Notes under the pieces: generated by a model | The model's database searches: none | What the model was told of the DNA's origin: nothing | Seen by the model: only the letters and a program-made list of their open reading frames with translations | Shown: positions 22,010-29,332 of the stretch, piece by piece | How the letters are laid out: each line of letters starts with the position of its first letter | Numbering within the stretch: the stretch's first letter is position 1 | Made by a program: the position numbers and the translations under genes | Source of the DNA: Candidatus Levyibacteriota bacterium | Lineage (GTDB): Bacteria > Patescibacteria > Microgenomatia > Levybacterales > UBA12049 | Length of the DNA stretch: 30,526 nucleotides | Reading direction: 5' to 3' | Assembly: GCA_016182425.1 (NCBI GenBank) | Contig: JACPGP010000007.1 | Span: forward strand, 1 to 30,526

Positions 22010-22057
22010 AGGGTTGTTTTTGCATATCGCATACAACCCCGCAAAGCGGGGTTTTTT
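21992..22057 (+). promoter_or_regulatory. ilvA transcription attenuator
   Basis: Strands 1:2 pair ACAA and CCCTT (21992-22003) with AAGGG and TTGT (22009-22017) across a 3-base bulge. Antiterminator: GGGTTGT (22011-22017) with ACAACCC (22033-22039), with inner TGC/GCA. Terminator: AACCCCGC (22035-22042), loop AAA, GCGGGGTT (22046-22053), T-run to 22057. The antiterminator and terminator share 22035-22039 and exclude each other. Here the ilvA ATG is 11 bases past the T-run, unlike the other three leaders. Confidence 0.88.
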
Positions 22058-22068
22058 ATTTTGTAACC

Positions 22069-23319
22069 ATGAACAATACTGTTACTGTTGAAACAATAGA
22101 AGAAGCATCCAAACGTCTCAATGGCGTTGCCAAAAATACACCGTTGCAGCATGCAAAAAGACTCTCCGAACTTTTTAAAGCTACTATCTATGTTAAACGT
22201 GAAGATCTCCAACGCGTACGTTCGTATAAAATTCGAGGCTCTTACAATCTTATGAAGTCACTAATTGACAGAGAAAAAGTAAATGGTGTCGTCTGCGCAA
22301 GCGCAGGCAACCATGCCCAAGGAGTCGCCTACAGCGCTGCAGAACTTCAGATTCATGCAACAATCTTTATGCCAGTTAAAACACCACTGCAGAAAATAAA
22401 TCGAGTAAAACAATTTGGGGGTAACTGGATAGATATCCGTTTGGTCGGTAACACCTATGACGAAAGTTACAAAGAAGCAGTAAAGTATTGCAAAAATAAA
22501 AAAGCAACCCTTGTCCATCCCTTTGATGATCCTCGTGTTATATCTGGAGCAGGAACCATTGCCAAAGAAATTTATGATGAGCTTGGTCAAAATATTGACT
22601 ATATAATTTGTGCAATTGGTGGAGGGGGATTAATTTCTGGGGTGGGATCATATCTTACTCAAAAAATAAAAAATATAAAGGTGATAGGAACAGAACCACA
22701 AGGAGCGCCAAGTATGTACGAAGCGCTAAAGAGGAGGAAGGTTATTACGCTCGATACTATTGACACATTTGTCGACGGAGCTGCAGTAAAAACAGTAGGA
22801 CGAAAAACATTTGATATTGCGAAAACTGTAGTAAGCGAAATTATTTTGGTTCCGGAAGGCAAAGTATGTACTACCATGATTGATCTTTACCAAAATGAGG
22901 GAATTGTGGCAGAACCAGCTGGCGCTCTTTCAATTTCTGCTCTTGATTTTATCGCGCAAAAAATAAAAGGAAAAACTGTTGTTTGCATTTTAAGCGGTGG
23001 CAACAATGACATTCTAAGGTACCCAGAAATTATGGAGAGAAGTTTACTATACCTTGGAAGAAAGCATTATTTTCTTATCGAGTTTGCGCAAAAACCTGGA
23101 CAGCTGCGACAGTTTGTTGACAAGGCGCTTGGCCCAACCGACGATATTGTGCGCTTTGAGTACATCAAAAAAAGCGCCAAAGAGACAGGACCGGCATTGG
23201 TTGGCATCGAGCAGGAAAATAGGCAAGATTATGACTTACTCCTGCATCGGATGGATAAAATTGGTATTACATATAAAGTAATAACTCCCCATGATCTTTT
23301 GTATAATTACTTAATCTAA
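22069..23319 (+). CDS. ilvA: Threonine dehydratase (biosynthetic), ACT-like tail
   Basis: PLP enzyme deaminating threonine to 2-oxobutyrate, the entry to isoleucine. The Schiff-base lysine lies in VRSYKIRGSYN (about residue 54), CASAGNHAQGVA binds substrate, and GGGGLISGVG is the phosphate cup. The catalytic domain runs to about 320 and a single ACT-like regulatory domain (FAQKPGQLRQFVDKAL) follows. At 416 residues it matches short regulated forms rather than the 514-residue E. coli form. It is separated from the other ilv genes and has its own attenuator. Confidence 0.94.
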   Translation: MNNTVTVETIEEASKRLNGVAKNTPLQHAKRLSELFKATIYVKREDLQRVRSYKIRGSYNLMKSLIDREKVNGVVCASAGNHAQGVAYSAAELQIHATIFMPVKTPLQKINRVKQFGGNWIDIRLVGNTYDESYKEAVKYCKNKKATLVHPFDDPRVISGAGTIAKEIYDELGQNIDYIICAIGGGGLISGVGSYLTQKIKNIKVIGTEPQGAPSMYEALKRRKVITLDTIDTFVDGAAVKTVGRKTFDIAKTVVSEIILVPEGKVCTTMIDLYQNEGIVAEPAGALSISALDFIAQKIKGKTVVCILSGGNNDILRYPEIMERSLLYLGRKHYFLIEFAQKPGQLRQFVDKALGPTDDIVRFEYIKKSAKETGPALVGIEQENRQDYDLLLHRMDKIGITYKVITPHDLLYNYLI

Positions 23320-23334
23320 ACTGTATGTGTTTGA

Positions 23335-23364
23335 TTGGCAAAAATAGTGGTTTTTTGCTATATT
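23335..23364 (+). promoter_or_regulatory. Promoter of thrS-infC-rpmI-rplT
   Basis: TTGGCA (23335-23340), 18-base spacer, extended TGC-TATATT (-10 at 23359-23364). The ATG at 23371 follows after 6 bases, so leaderless; this sets the thrS start. Confidence 0.65.
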
Positions 23365-23370
23365 AAAATA

Positions 23371-24606
23371 ATGAGCGATAATAAATTAAAAGATCACAAG
23401 CAAATTGGCCAAGAGCAAGAATTATTTTTTACTCACGAAATAGCTCCTGGGGCCCCTTTCTGGTTACCTTCCGGTATGATTATCTTCAAACAGCTTGAAA
23501 AATATATTAGAGAGCTAACAGAAAACGCTGGATATTTAGAAACCTCCACTCCGATTATGGTGAAATCCGAGATTTTTAAGCAGTCAGGTCACTGGGAAAA
23601 ATTTGGCGCGCATAATATGTATAATTTACAACTTTCAGATGAAAATGATGATTCTAAACCAGTAAGTTATTCCCTCAAACCAATGAACTGTCCCGAATCA
23701 ACTATTATTTATAGATTCAGACCCAGATCATATAGGGAGTTACCATTAAGACTGTCCGAAATTGGCAGACTCCACAGAAGGGAAAAATCAGGGGAAGTAA
23801 ATGGATTGCTTCGAGTCAGACAGTTGACTATGGATGATGCGCATATTTACGCTACCGAAGAACAAATTTTTGAAGAAGTTTCCAATATTTTAGACATGAT
23901 GATGCAATTTTATAAAAGTTTTGGGTTTGAATATGAATTTCGATTTGCCACCAGACCGGAAACCAGAGCGGGAAATGATAAGATGTGGAACAAGGCTGAG
24001 AATGCGCTATATCAAGCTTTAAAAAAGAAAAAAATTAAAGCAGGAGACAAAATGGGAGATGGCGCATTTTATGGACCAAAAATAGACTTGCATATTAAAG
24101 ATTCCCAAGGAAGGGAATGGCAACTTGCAACAGTCCAGCTAGATTTTCATCAGCCGGAAGCTTTCAAATTGGAATATATAGATAAAAATGGCAAACCTCA
24201 AAGACCAGTAATGGTGCATAGAGCTATCTTTGGTTCGTTTGAGAGATTTATTGGTATTCTAACAGAACACTACCAAGGAACTTTTCCTCTTTGGCTCTGC
24301 CCTGTGCAAGTAGTACTTGTTCCCATTGCCGATCGTCATCAAAAGCGTGCCAGAGAAATAGCAAAAAAGCTGGAAAATGAGGGTATTCGAGTAGAAATTG
24401 ATGATAGGCAAGAGACAATGCAGGCAAAAATCCGAGACGCCACTTTACAAAAAGTACCCTATATGGGTATAATAGGGGATAAAGAGACTGAAGCTAATAA
24501 TGAGACTCTTTTGTCTGTAAGAACAAAAGAAGGAAAAGATTTAGGCCAATTGCGTTTCTTAATGTTTTTACAAAAGTTAAAAAAAGAAATTGATACGAAG
24601 GTTTAA
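23371..24606 (+). CDS. thrS: Threonyl-tRNA synthetase lacking TGS and editing domains
   Basis: Charges tRNA-Thr. From ATG 23371 it has 411 residues: a class II catalytic core and a C-terminal anticodon-binding domain (from about 305). Zinc ligands are C107 (KPMNCPES), H158 (DDAHIY) and H283 (VMVHRAI). The usual N-terminal TGS and editing domains (about 240 residues in E. coli) are absent, so mischarged Ser-tRNA cannot be corrected in cis. PMNCPES replaces the usual PMNCPGH. An in-frame TTG at 23335 lies in the promoter and is rejected. The 3' end overlaps infC by 17 bases. Confidence 0.92.
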   Translation: MSDNKLKDHKQIGQEQELFFTHEIAPGAPFWLPSGMIIFKQLEKYIRELTENAGYLETSTPIMVKSEIFKQSGHWEKFGAHNMYNLQLSDENDDSKPVSYSLKPMNCPESTIIYRFRPRSYRELPLRLSEIGRLHRREKSGEVNGLLRVRQLTMDDAHIYATEEQIFEEVSNILDMMMQFYKSFGFEYEFRFATRPETRAGNDKMWNKAENALYQALKKKKIKAGDKMGDGAFYGPKIDLHIKDSQGREWQLATVQLDFHQPEAFKLEYIDKNGKPQRPVMVHRAIFGSFERFIGILTEHYQGTFPLWLCPVQVVLVPIADRHQKRAREIAKKLENEGIRVEIDDRQETMQAKIRDATLQKVPYMGIIGDKETEANNETLLSVRTKEGKDLGQLRFLMFLQKLKKEIDTKV

Positions 24607-25180
24607 AAAGCAACAGCATAAACAGCAGTATTTTAGGACAAACGACCGCATCTTTGCTCCTAATATTCGCGTTTTGGATGCGCAAGGGCAACAAATTGGG
24701 GTTTTGGGTCGTTTTGAAGCCCTACAAAAAGCAAGGGAAGTAAAACTTGATCTTGTCGAGATTGCGCCAAACGCCAAGCCGCCTGTTGCAAAAATTATTG
24801 ATTTTAAAAAGTTTTTGTATCAGGAGTCAAAAAAGATTAAAGAAGAGAAAAAAAAGACAAAGGTATCTGAGACAAAGGAAGTTCGGCTTGGACCATTTAT
24901 GAATGGCCATGATTTAGAAGTTATGGTCAAACGCGCCAAAACATTTTTGGAAAATGGAGACAAGGTACGATTGGTAGTTAAATTTATCGGGCGCCAAATA
25001 ACGCATCCTGAATTTGGCAAAGATGTCACAAAAAAAACCATAGAATCGCTCTCTGATATATCAAAAGTCGAGAGAGACATGAAGTTTGAAGGGAAGAATT
25101 TAATAACAATACTATCGCCAGAAAAAAAGAAGCAAAAACATGAAGAAAAAAACGCGCAAGTCAGCACTGAAACGGTTTAA
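24590..25180 (+). CDS. infC: Translation initiation factor IF-3
   Basis: Binds the 30S subunit and proofreads start codon choice. The N-terminal domain has RTNDRIFAPNIRVLDAQGQQIGV and the C-terminal domain KEVRLGPFMNGHDLEVMVKRA and FIGRQITHPEFG. About 196 residues, with a short Lys-rich C-tail. No ATG is available; the start is TTG 24590 or the next codon ATA. A rare start is meaningful because IF-3 is known to control itself through an abnormal start codon in E. coli. Overlaps thrS and rpmI. Confidence 0.92.
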   Translation: MIRRFKKQQHKQQYFRTNDRIFAPNIRVLDAQGQQIGVLGRFEALQKAREVKLDLVEIAPNAKPPVAKIIDFKKFLYQESKKIKEEKKKTKVSETKEVRLGPFMNGHDLEVMVKRAKTFLENGDKVRLVVKFIGRQITHPEFGKDVTKKTIESLSDISKVERDMKFEGKNLITILSPEKKKQKHEEKNAQVSTETV

Positions 25181-25328
25181 AATTACCAAGCGAGGCAAGG
25201 TCCTTTTTGGACATCAATTTACCGGGCATCTTATGCGAAAAAAGAACGCCCGAAGACAAAGAAGACAAAAAGAACCAGGAGTGCTTAAAGGAGCATTTGC
25301 CAAAAAGATAAAAAAAATCTTAAGCTAA
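25140..25328 (+). CDS. rpmI: Ribosomal protein bL35
   Basis: 62-residue basic protein, MKKKTRKSALKRFKITKRGK at the start and GHLMRKKNARRQRR in the middle, both typical of bL35. Begins inside infC with a 41-base overlap. Confidence 0.93.
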   Translation: MKKKTRKSALKRFKITKRGKVLFGHQFTGHLMRKKNARRQRRQKEPGVLKGAFAKKIKKILS

Positions 25329-25329
25329 T

Positions 25330-25461
25330 ATGGGAAAACAAAGAGCAAGAAAAAACATAAACTTTCGTCAGACTCATTCGGAAAGATCTGCCACTAATTC
25401 ATATAGAAATTTTGGTAAGTTTCTTAAAGAAAAATTATTTAATAAATATGTCAAGAGTTAA
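25330..25461 (+). CDS. Small basic ORF between rpmI and rplT
   Basis: 43 codons, starting MGKQRARKNINFRQ, one base after the rpmI stop and ending 14 bases inside rplT. It is rich in Arg, Lys, Asn and Ser. The tight placement suggests translation coupled to both neighbours. In most bacteria rpmI is followed directly by rplT, so this may be a lineage-specific ribosome-associated peptide or a coupling device for bL20. I recognise no family. Confidence 0.55.
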   Translation: MGKQRARKNINFRQTHSERSATNSYRNFGKFLKEKLFNKYVKS

Positions 25462-25798
25462 ACGAGGAATTGTTTCCAGACGGAAACACAAAAAATTATT
25501 GGCCCAAACAAAAGGCTTTCGGAGTACCAAAAGTCGTCTTACCAAGGTTGCCAGAGAAGCAGCGCTTCACGCAGGCGCATATGCCTTTCACGGCAGGAAA
25601 TTGCGAAAACGCGACATGCGGCAACTTTGGATTACCCGTATTGGAGAAGCTGCAAAACAGATGGGTATTTCATACAGCGTATTTGTAAACAAGCTTAAAA
25701 AAGCCAATATCTTACTTGATCGAAAAATTCTAAGCGATTTAGTGGTAAACGACCCAAAAGCATTTAAACAAGTAATTGACCTCGCTAAGCGAGGTTGA
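25448..25798 (+). CDS. rplT: Ribosomal protein bL20
   Basis: 116 residues from ATG 25448, opening MSRVKRGIVSRRKHKKLL, with ITRIGEAAKQMGISYSVFVNKLKKANI, both typical of bL20, which binds 23S rRNA early in assembly. An upstream in-frame start at 25412 would add 12 residues not found in the family. A CCTCGC-TAA-GCGAGG hairpin lies at the 3' end (25780-25794), and the aro operon -35 box overlaps the stop codon. Confidence 0.94.
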   Translation: MSRVKRGIVSRRKHKKLLAQTKGFRSTKSRLTKVAREAALHAGAYAFHGRKLRKRDMRQLWITRIGEAAKQMGISYSVFVNKLKKANILLDRKILSDLVVNDPKAFKQVIDLAKRG

Positions 25799-25823
25799 CT
25801 CTGTCAAGAATATCTGATACTAT
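25795..25823 (+). promoter_or_regulatory. Promoter of the aro operon
   Basis: TTGACT (25795-25800), overlapping the rplT stop, 17-base spacer, and extended -10 TGA-TACTAT (25818-25823). The leader GTG begins 9 bases later, leaving a 5' leader of at most two or three bases. Confidence 0.7.
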
Positions 25824-25832
25824 TGCATTAGA

Positions 25833-25880
25833 GTGAAGAAAAAGGACCTTATTTTTTATTTCTTTTACTTTACCTCCTAA
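25833..25880 (+). CDS. aroF leader peptide (Phe/Tyr-rich)
   Basis: GTG-started 15-codon ORF encoding MKKKDLIFYFFYFTS, stop TAA at 25878. Codons 8-13 are Phe-Tyr-Phe-Phe-Tyr-Phe, an unmistakable aromatic run; no Trp. A stalled ribosome on these codons would cover CCTCC (25873-25877) and free the G-tract that forms the antiterminator. Functionally comparable to PheL or PheA leaders in E. coli, but placed before the first shikimate gene. Confidence 0.92.
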   Translation: MKKKDLIFYFFYFTS

Positions 25881-25933
25881 AAGGGGGATATTTGCGTGTA
25901 TTGCAAGTAGACCCCGCCTAGCGGGGTTTTTTT
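25873..25933 (+). promoter_or_regulatory. aroF transcription attenuator
   Basis: Strands 1:2 are CCTCC (25873-25877) and GGGGG (25883-25887). Antiterminator: GGGG with CCCC (25912-25915), plus ATTTGC (25890-25895) with GCAAGT (25903-25908). Terminator: ACCCCGC (25911-25917), loop CTA, GCGGGGT (25921-25927), seven T to 25933, then ATG 25934. The C-tract is shared, so the two forms compete. GCGGGG, 7 bases before the ATG, is the only Shine-Dalgarno-like stretch and is paired in the terminator. Confidence 0.9.
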
Positions 25934-26689
25934 ATGAAAAAAAAAGTTATTATTGCAGGGCCATGCGCTGCCGAATCAGAAAGCCAAATTAACTTTTCGG
26001 CACGCGAGGCCAAAAAAAGGAATATTGATTTCTTGCGGGTAAGTTTGTGGAAACCGCGCACCAAACCAGGCTTCGATGGTTTGGGAGAAAAAGGAATTTC
26101 GCTTCTTGTTAAGGTTGCCAAAATGGGTGTAAATCCTGCCACTGAAGTGATTATTCCTTCCCATGCAGAAAAAGTTATCGAGGCTGTTTTAACAGCTGCA
26201 CCAACCGTAAAGGTACTTTTGTGGATTGGAGCTCGAAATCAAAATCATTATATCCAACAAGAAATTGCCCGAGTTGTCGGAAATGAAAAAAGAGTGTTAC
26301 TTATGGTAAAAAATCAACCATGGCCAAGTCTTGAGCACTGGGAAGGAATTATCGAGCATGTCTTGCATGGAGGAATTAACCCAAAAAATTTACTCGTGTG
26401 CCACAGAGGATTTAGTCCTAATGGTCACCCAAATCCTTACGGGTATAGAAATGTACCAGACTATGAAATGGCGAGAATTATAAAACAAAAGTTTGATCTG
26501 TCAATGCTTTTTGATCCTTCCCACACAGGAGGAAGTATAAAAAATATTTTGCGTCTGGCCAAAGAATCTAGCAAACATTCTTTCGATGGTATGGTAATTG
26601 AAGTGCACCCAAATCCAAAAATTGCTAAAACCGACGCCAAACAGCAGCTCACCTGGAAACAATTTGATGATTTACTAAAAGTAATATGA
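25934..26689 (+). CDS. aroF: DAHP synthase, Bacteroidetes-like, no regulatory domain
   Basis: First shikimate step: erythrose 4-phosphate plus phosphoenolpyruvate to DAHP. AGPCAAES, LWKPRTKPG, LLWIGARN, VKNQPWP, CHRGFS and LFDPSHTGGS follow the pattern of DAHP synthases that in Bacteroidetes are often fused to a type II chorismate mutase. At 251 residues only the catalytic barrel is present, with no ACT or mutase domain, so no aromatic feedback site is evident. The paralogue label aroF is by position. Joined to aroB by ATGA. Confidence 0.88.
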   Translation: MKKKVIIAGPCAAESESQINFSAREAKKRNIDFLRVSLWKPRTKPGFDGLGEKGISLLVKVAKMGVNPATEVIIPSHAEKVIEAVLTAAPTVKVLLWIGARNQNHYIQQEIARVVGNEKRVLLMVKNQPWPSLEHWEGIIEHVLHGGINPKNLLVCHRGFSPNGHPNPYGYRNVPDYEMARIIKQKFDLSMLFDPSHTGGSIKNILRLAKESSKHSFDGMVIEVHPNPKIAKTDAKQQLTWKQFDDLLKVI

Positions 26690-27747
26690 CACAAAAAACC
26701 TACACCATTAATACAACAGAGACAACAGACATTATTATAAAAAATTCTATTCTTAAAAATCTTGATTCTATTCTTAAAGAAAAAAGCTACAGTATGTTTT
26801 TGCTTATTTGTGACGATACAACAAAAAAACTTTTTGCAAACAAAGTTTTAGAATCTCTAGAAAAACTTGATAAACCTATTGAGCTACATAGTCTTACACC
26901 CGGAGAAGACAGTAAAAATATAAACAATCTTTTTCGAATTCTGGAGCACCTGATAGAAAAAGGATTCGATCGAAAGAGCGCTGTTGTAGCGCTTGGCGGT
27001 GGGATGGTTGGAGATATGGCAACAACTGCCTCTGCTCTTTATCACAGGGGTATTGACTGTATTCAAATCCCCACCACCCTACTTTCCCAAGTTGATGCGG
27101 CAATTGGAGGAAAAGGTGCGGTAAATCTTCGTCACTCCAAAAATGTTGTTGGAGTAATTCGACAACCGCGATTTGTTGTTATTGATCCAATTCTTTTAGA
27201 AAAACTGCCAGAAGAGAAACGTAAATCTGGAATGGGGGAAATTATTAAATATGCTATTGCCATGGACGAAAAGCTTTTTGAAAAACTTACTAATAATTTC
27301 AATGATACTGGATGGATTATAGACCGCTGCATCACCCTAAAAATGAGCATTGTCCAAAAAGATCCATACGAAAAAACGGGGTTTAGGCAAGTACTCAATT
27401 TTGGACATACATTGGGTCACGCCATTGAACTCTATGCACACCTTTCTCATGGCGAAGCAATTAGTATTGGCATGGTCTTTGCTGCAAAGGTAAGTGAAAA
27501 ATTAGGGATGATTGACAAAATTTCTGTAGATAAAATCATTGCGCTACTTAAAAAATACCAGTTACCAATAAATCTTAGTAAAAAAAATATTACAAAAAAA
27601 GTAATTTTTGAACATATGCAAAAAGATAAAAAAGCGTTAAATGGCATCCCAACATTTGTTCTTTTAAAAGAGATAGGAAAAACAAAAACAGGATGTCTTG
27701 TTTCTAACAATATTATTGATGAAGCACTTGATGAAATACTGATATGA
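26686..27747 (+). CDS. aroB: 3-dehydroquinate synthase
   Basis: NAD- and metal-dependent cyclisation of DAHP to 3-dehydroquinate. GGGMVGDMATTASALYHRG and IPTTLLSQVDAAIGGK bind NAD and substrate. Metal ligands are the Glu in SGMGEIIKYA and the His in NFGHTLGHAIE and LSHGEAISIGM. Full length at 353 residues. ATGA overlaps at both ends. Confidence 0.95.
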   Translation: MTQKTYTINTTETTDIIIKNSILKNLDSILKEKSYSMFLLICDDTTKKLFANKVLESLEKLDKPIELHSLTPGEDSKNINNLFRILEHLIEKGFDRKSAVVALGGGMVGDMATTASALYHRGIDCIQIPTTLLSQVDAAIGGKGAVNLRHSKNVVGVIRQPRFVVIDPILLEKLPEEKRKSGMGEIIKYAIAMDEKLFEKLTNNFNDTGWIIDRCITLKMSIVQKDPYEKTGFRQVLNFGHTLGHAIELYAHLSHGEAISIGMVFAAKVSEKLGMIDKISVDKIIALLKKYQLPINLSKKNITKKVIFEHMQKDKKALNGIPTFVLLKEIGKTKTGCLVSNNIIDEALDEILI

Positions 27748-28181
27748 GAATACTTGTTCTTAACGGACCAAATCTTAACATGTTAGGAAAGCGCTATGAA
27801 AAGCATTATGGAACTGTGACTCTTTCTGACATCAATACCATGCTTGGAAAAATAGCAGCCCAACATAACTGCAAGCTCGTATTTTTTCAGTCAAACCATG
27901 AAGGAGCGCTTATTGATTTTCTTCAAAAAGAAGCTGGGAAATCAGACGGCATTCTTGTAAATCCTGGCGCTTTAACACACTACGGATATTCTCTCCGAGA
28001 CGCACTGGTAGATACCAAATTGCCTATTGTTGAGGTTCACCTTTCCGACATTACAAAACGTGAAGACTTTCGTAAAATTGATGTTTTAGACGGCATAGTA
28101 GTAAAACGAATCATGGGACTAAAAGAAAAAAGCTACATAGTAGGACTCGAGAAATTGATCAAACACATTAAGAATTTATGA
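27744..28181 (+). CDS. aroQ: 3-dehydroquinate dehydratase, type II
   Basis: Dehydrates 3-dehydroquinate to 3-dehydroshikimate. LVLNGPNLNMLGKR with catalytic Y22, QSNHEGALIDFL and NPGALTHYGYSLRDAL are the family motifs, and EVHLSDI holds the catalytic His. 145 residues, normal for the dodecameric type II enzyme. ATGA overlaps at both ends. Confidence 0.95.
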   Translation: MRILVLNGPNLNMLGKRYEKHYGTVTLSDINTMLGKIAAQHNCKLVFFQSNHEGALIDFLQKEAGKSDGILVNPGALTHYGYSLRDALVDTKLPIVEVHLSDITKREDFRKIDVLDGIVVKRIMGLKEKSYIVGLEKLIKHIKNL

Positions 28182-29332
28182 ATATAAAAGTCTATCCATC
28201 AAAAATTTCGGGAACAATTACTGCTCCTCCATCAAAAAGCATCACTCACCGGGCAATCATTATGGCCAGTCTTGCTCATGGTAAATCTGTCATTAAAAAT
28301 GCTCTTCTTTCCGATGACACAAAATACACCATCAAGGCCCTGCGACAACTTGGAGTTCGCATTAAACCAAAAGGGGAAACCATAACGATTACCGGCACAA
28401 ATGGCAAACTAACTGCTCCCAAAAAACCGGTGTTTGTGGGAAACTCCGGCTCCACCCTTCGCATGCTGACTGCTGTTGCTTCATTAGCAAAAGGTAACAC
28501 AATATTAACAGGCGAAAAACGTCTTCAAAAACGCCCCATGCAAGATCTCCATGACGCATTAAAGCAAATGGAAGGTGGTATAGTGACAATTGACGGGTCA
28601 AAAAGCTCGCAGTATATTTCCGCCCTTCTCTTGATTTCACCATTTGCCAAAAAAACTGTAGAAATTATTGTTGAAGGAAATCTTCGTTCAAAACCTTATG
28701 TCGCGCTAACTTTGAATGTTATGAAAACCTTTGGTGTTGAAGTTAAAAATAAAGACTTTAAAAAATTTATTGTTAAAGCGGGACAAGTATATAAATCGCA
28801 AACATATAAAATCGAAGGCGATTACTCGTCTGCCTCATATTTTTTTGCCGCTGCGGCTATAACAAATGGAAAAGTAACAGTAAAAAATCTAAAACCTAAT
28901 TCGGCTCAAGGAGACAGATATTTTCTTGATCTCCTACAAAAAATGGGAAGTTCTATTGATATGAATGATTATCCAGATATTGTCCAAACGATGGCTATTG
29001 TTGCTGCCTTTGCTTTGGGCAAAACAACCATAAAAAACATCGGACATCTTAAAGACAAAGAAACAGATCGTATTACTGCGACTGCAAAGGAGCTTAGAAA
29101 AATGGGAATTACAGTAAAAGCAACAAATGACAAACTCATCATAGAAGGGGGAAAACCTAAGGGAGCAACTATTCAAACGTATAACGACCACAGAATGGCA
29201 ATGAGCTTTGCCATAGCAGGGTTAGGAGCAAAAGGACAAACAATTATTCAAAACGCAAAAGCCGTGAATAAATCGTATCCAAATTTTTGGAAAGATTTAA
29301 AAAGCATTGGTGCGAAAATTGAAATTGTATGA
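28178..29332 (+). CDS. aroA: EPSP synthase, with apparent short internal deletion
   Basis: Transfers enolpyruvyl from PEP to shikimate 3-phosphate. PSKSITHRA (PEP/S3P lysine and arginine), GNSGSTLRML, LQKRPM, SSQYISALLL and KETDRI are all present. At 384 residues it is about 35-45 shorter than usual. Most of the shortfall lies between HDALKQM and EGGIVTIDG (about 28560-28575), where the family has roughly 25 more residues (the YPPL-containing loop). The frame is kept. It may be a natural short form or damage. ATGA overlaps at both ends. Confidence 0.9.
   Translation: MNIKVYPSKISGTITAPPSKSITHRAIIMASLAHGKSVIKNALLSDDTKYTIKALRQLGVRIKPKGETITITGTNGKLTAPKKPVFVGNSGSTLRMLTAVASLAKGNTILTGEKRLQKRPMQDLHDALKQMEGGIVTIDGSKSSQYISALLLISPFAKKTVEIIVEGNLRSKPYVALTLNVMKTFGVEVKNKDFKKFIVKAGQVYKSQTYKIEGDYSSASYFFAAAAITNGKVTVKNLKPNSAQGDRYFLDLLQKMGSSIDMNDYPDIVQTMAIVAAFALGKTTIKNIGHLKDKETDRITATAKELRKMGITVKATNDKLIIEGGKPKGATIQTYNDHRMAMSFAIAGLGAKGQTIIQNAKAVNKSYPNFWKDLKSIGAKIEIV

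Noticed and set aside
23335..23370. TTG start extending thrS by 12 residues
   Set aside because: It falls within the -35/-10 promoter that places transcription start at about 23371.
25780..25794. Intrinsic terminator at the end of rplT
   Set aside because: CCTCGC-TAA-GCGAGG forms a hairpin but no T-run follows; the next bases are the aro promoter -35 box.
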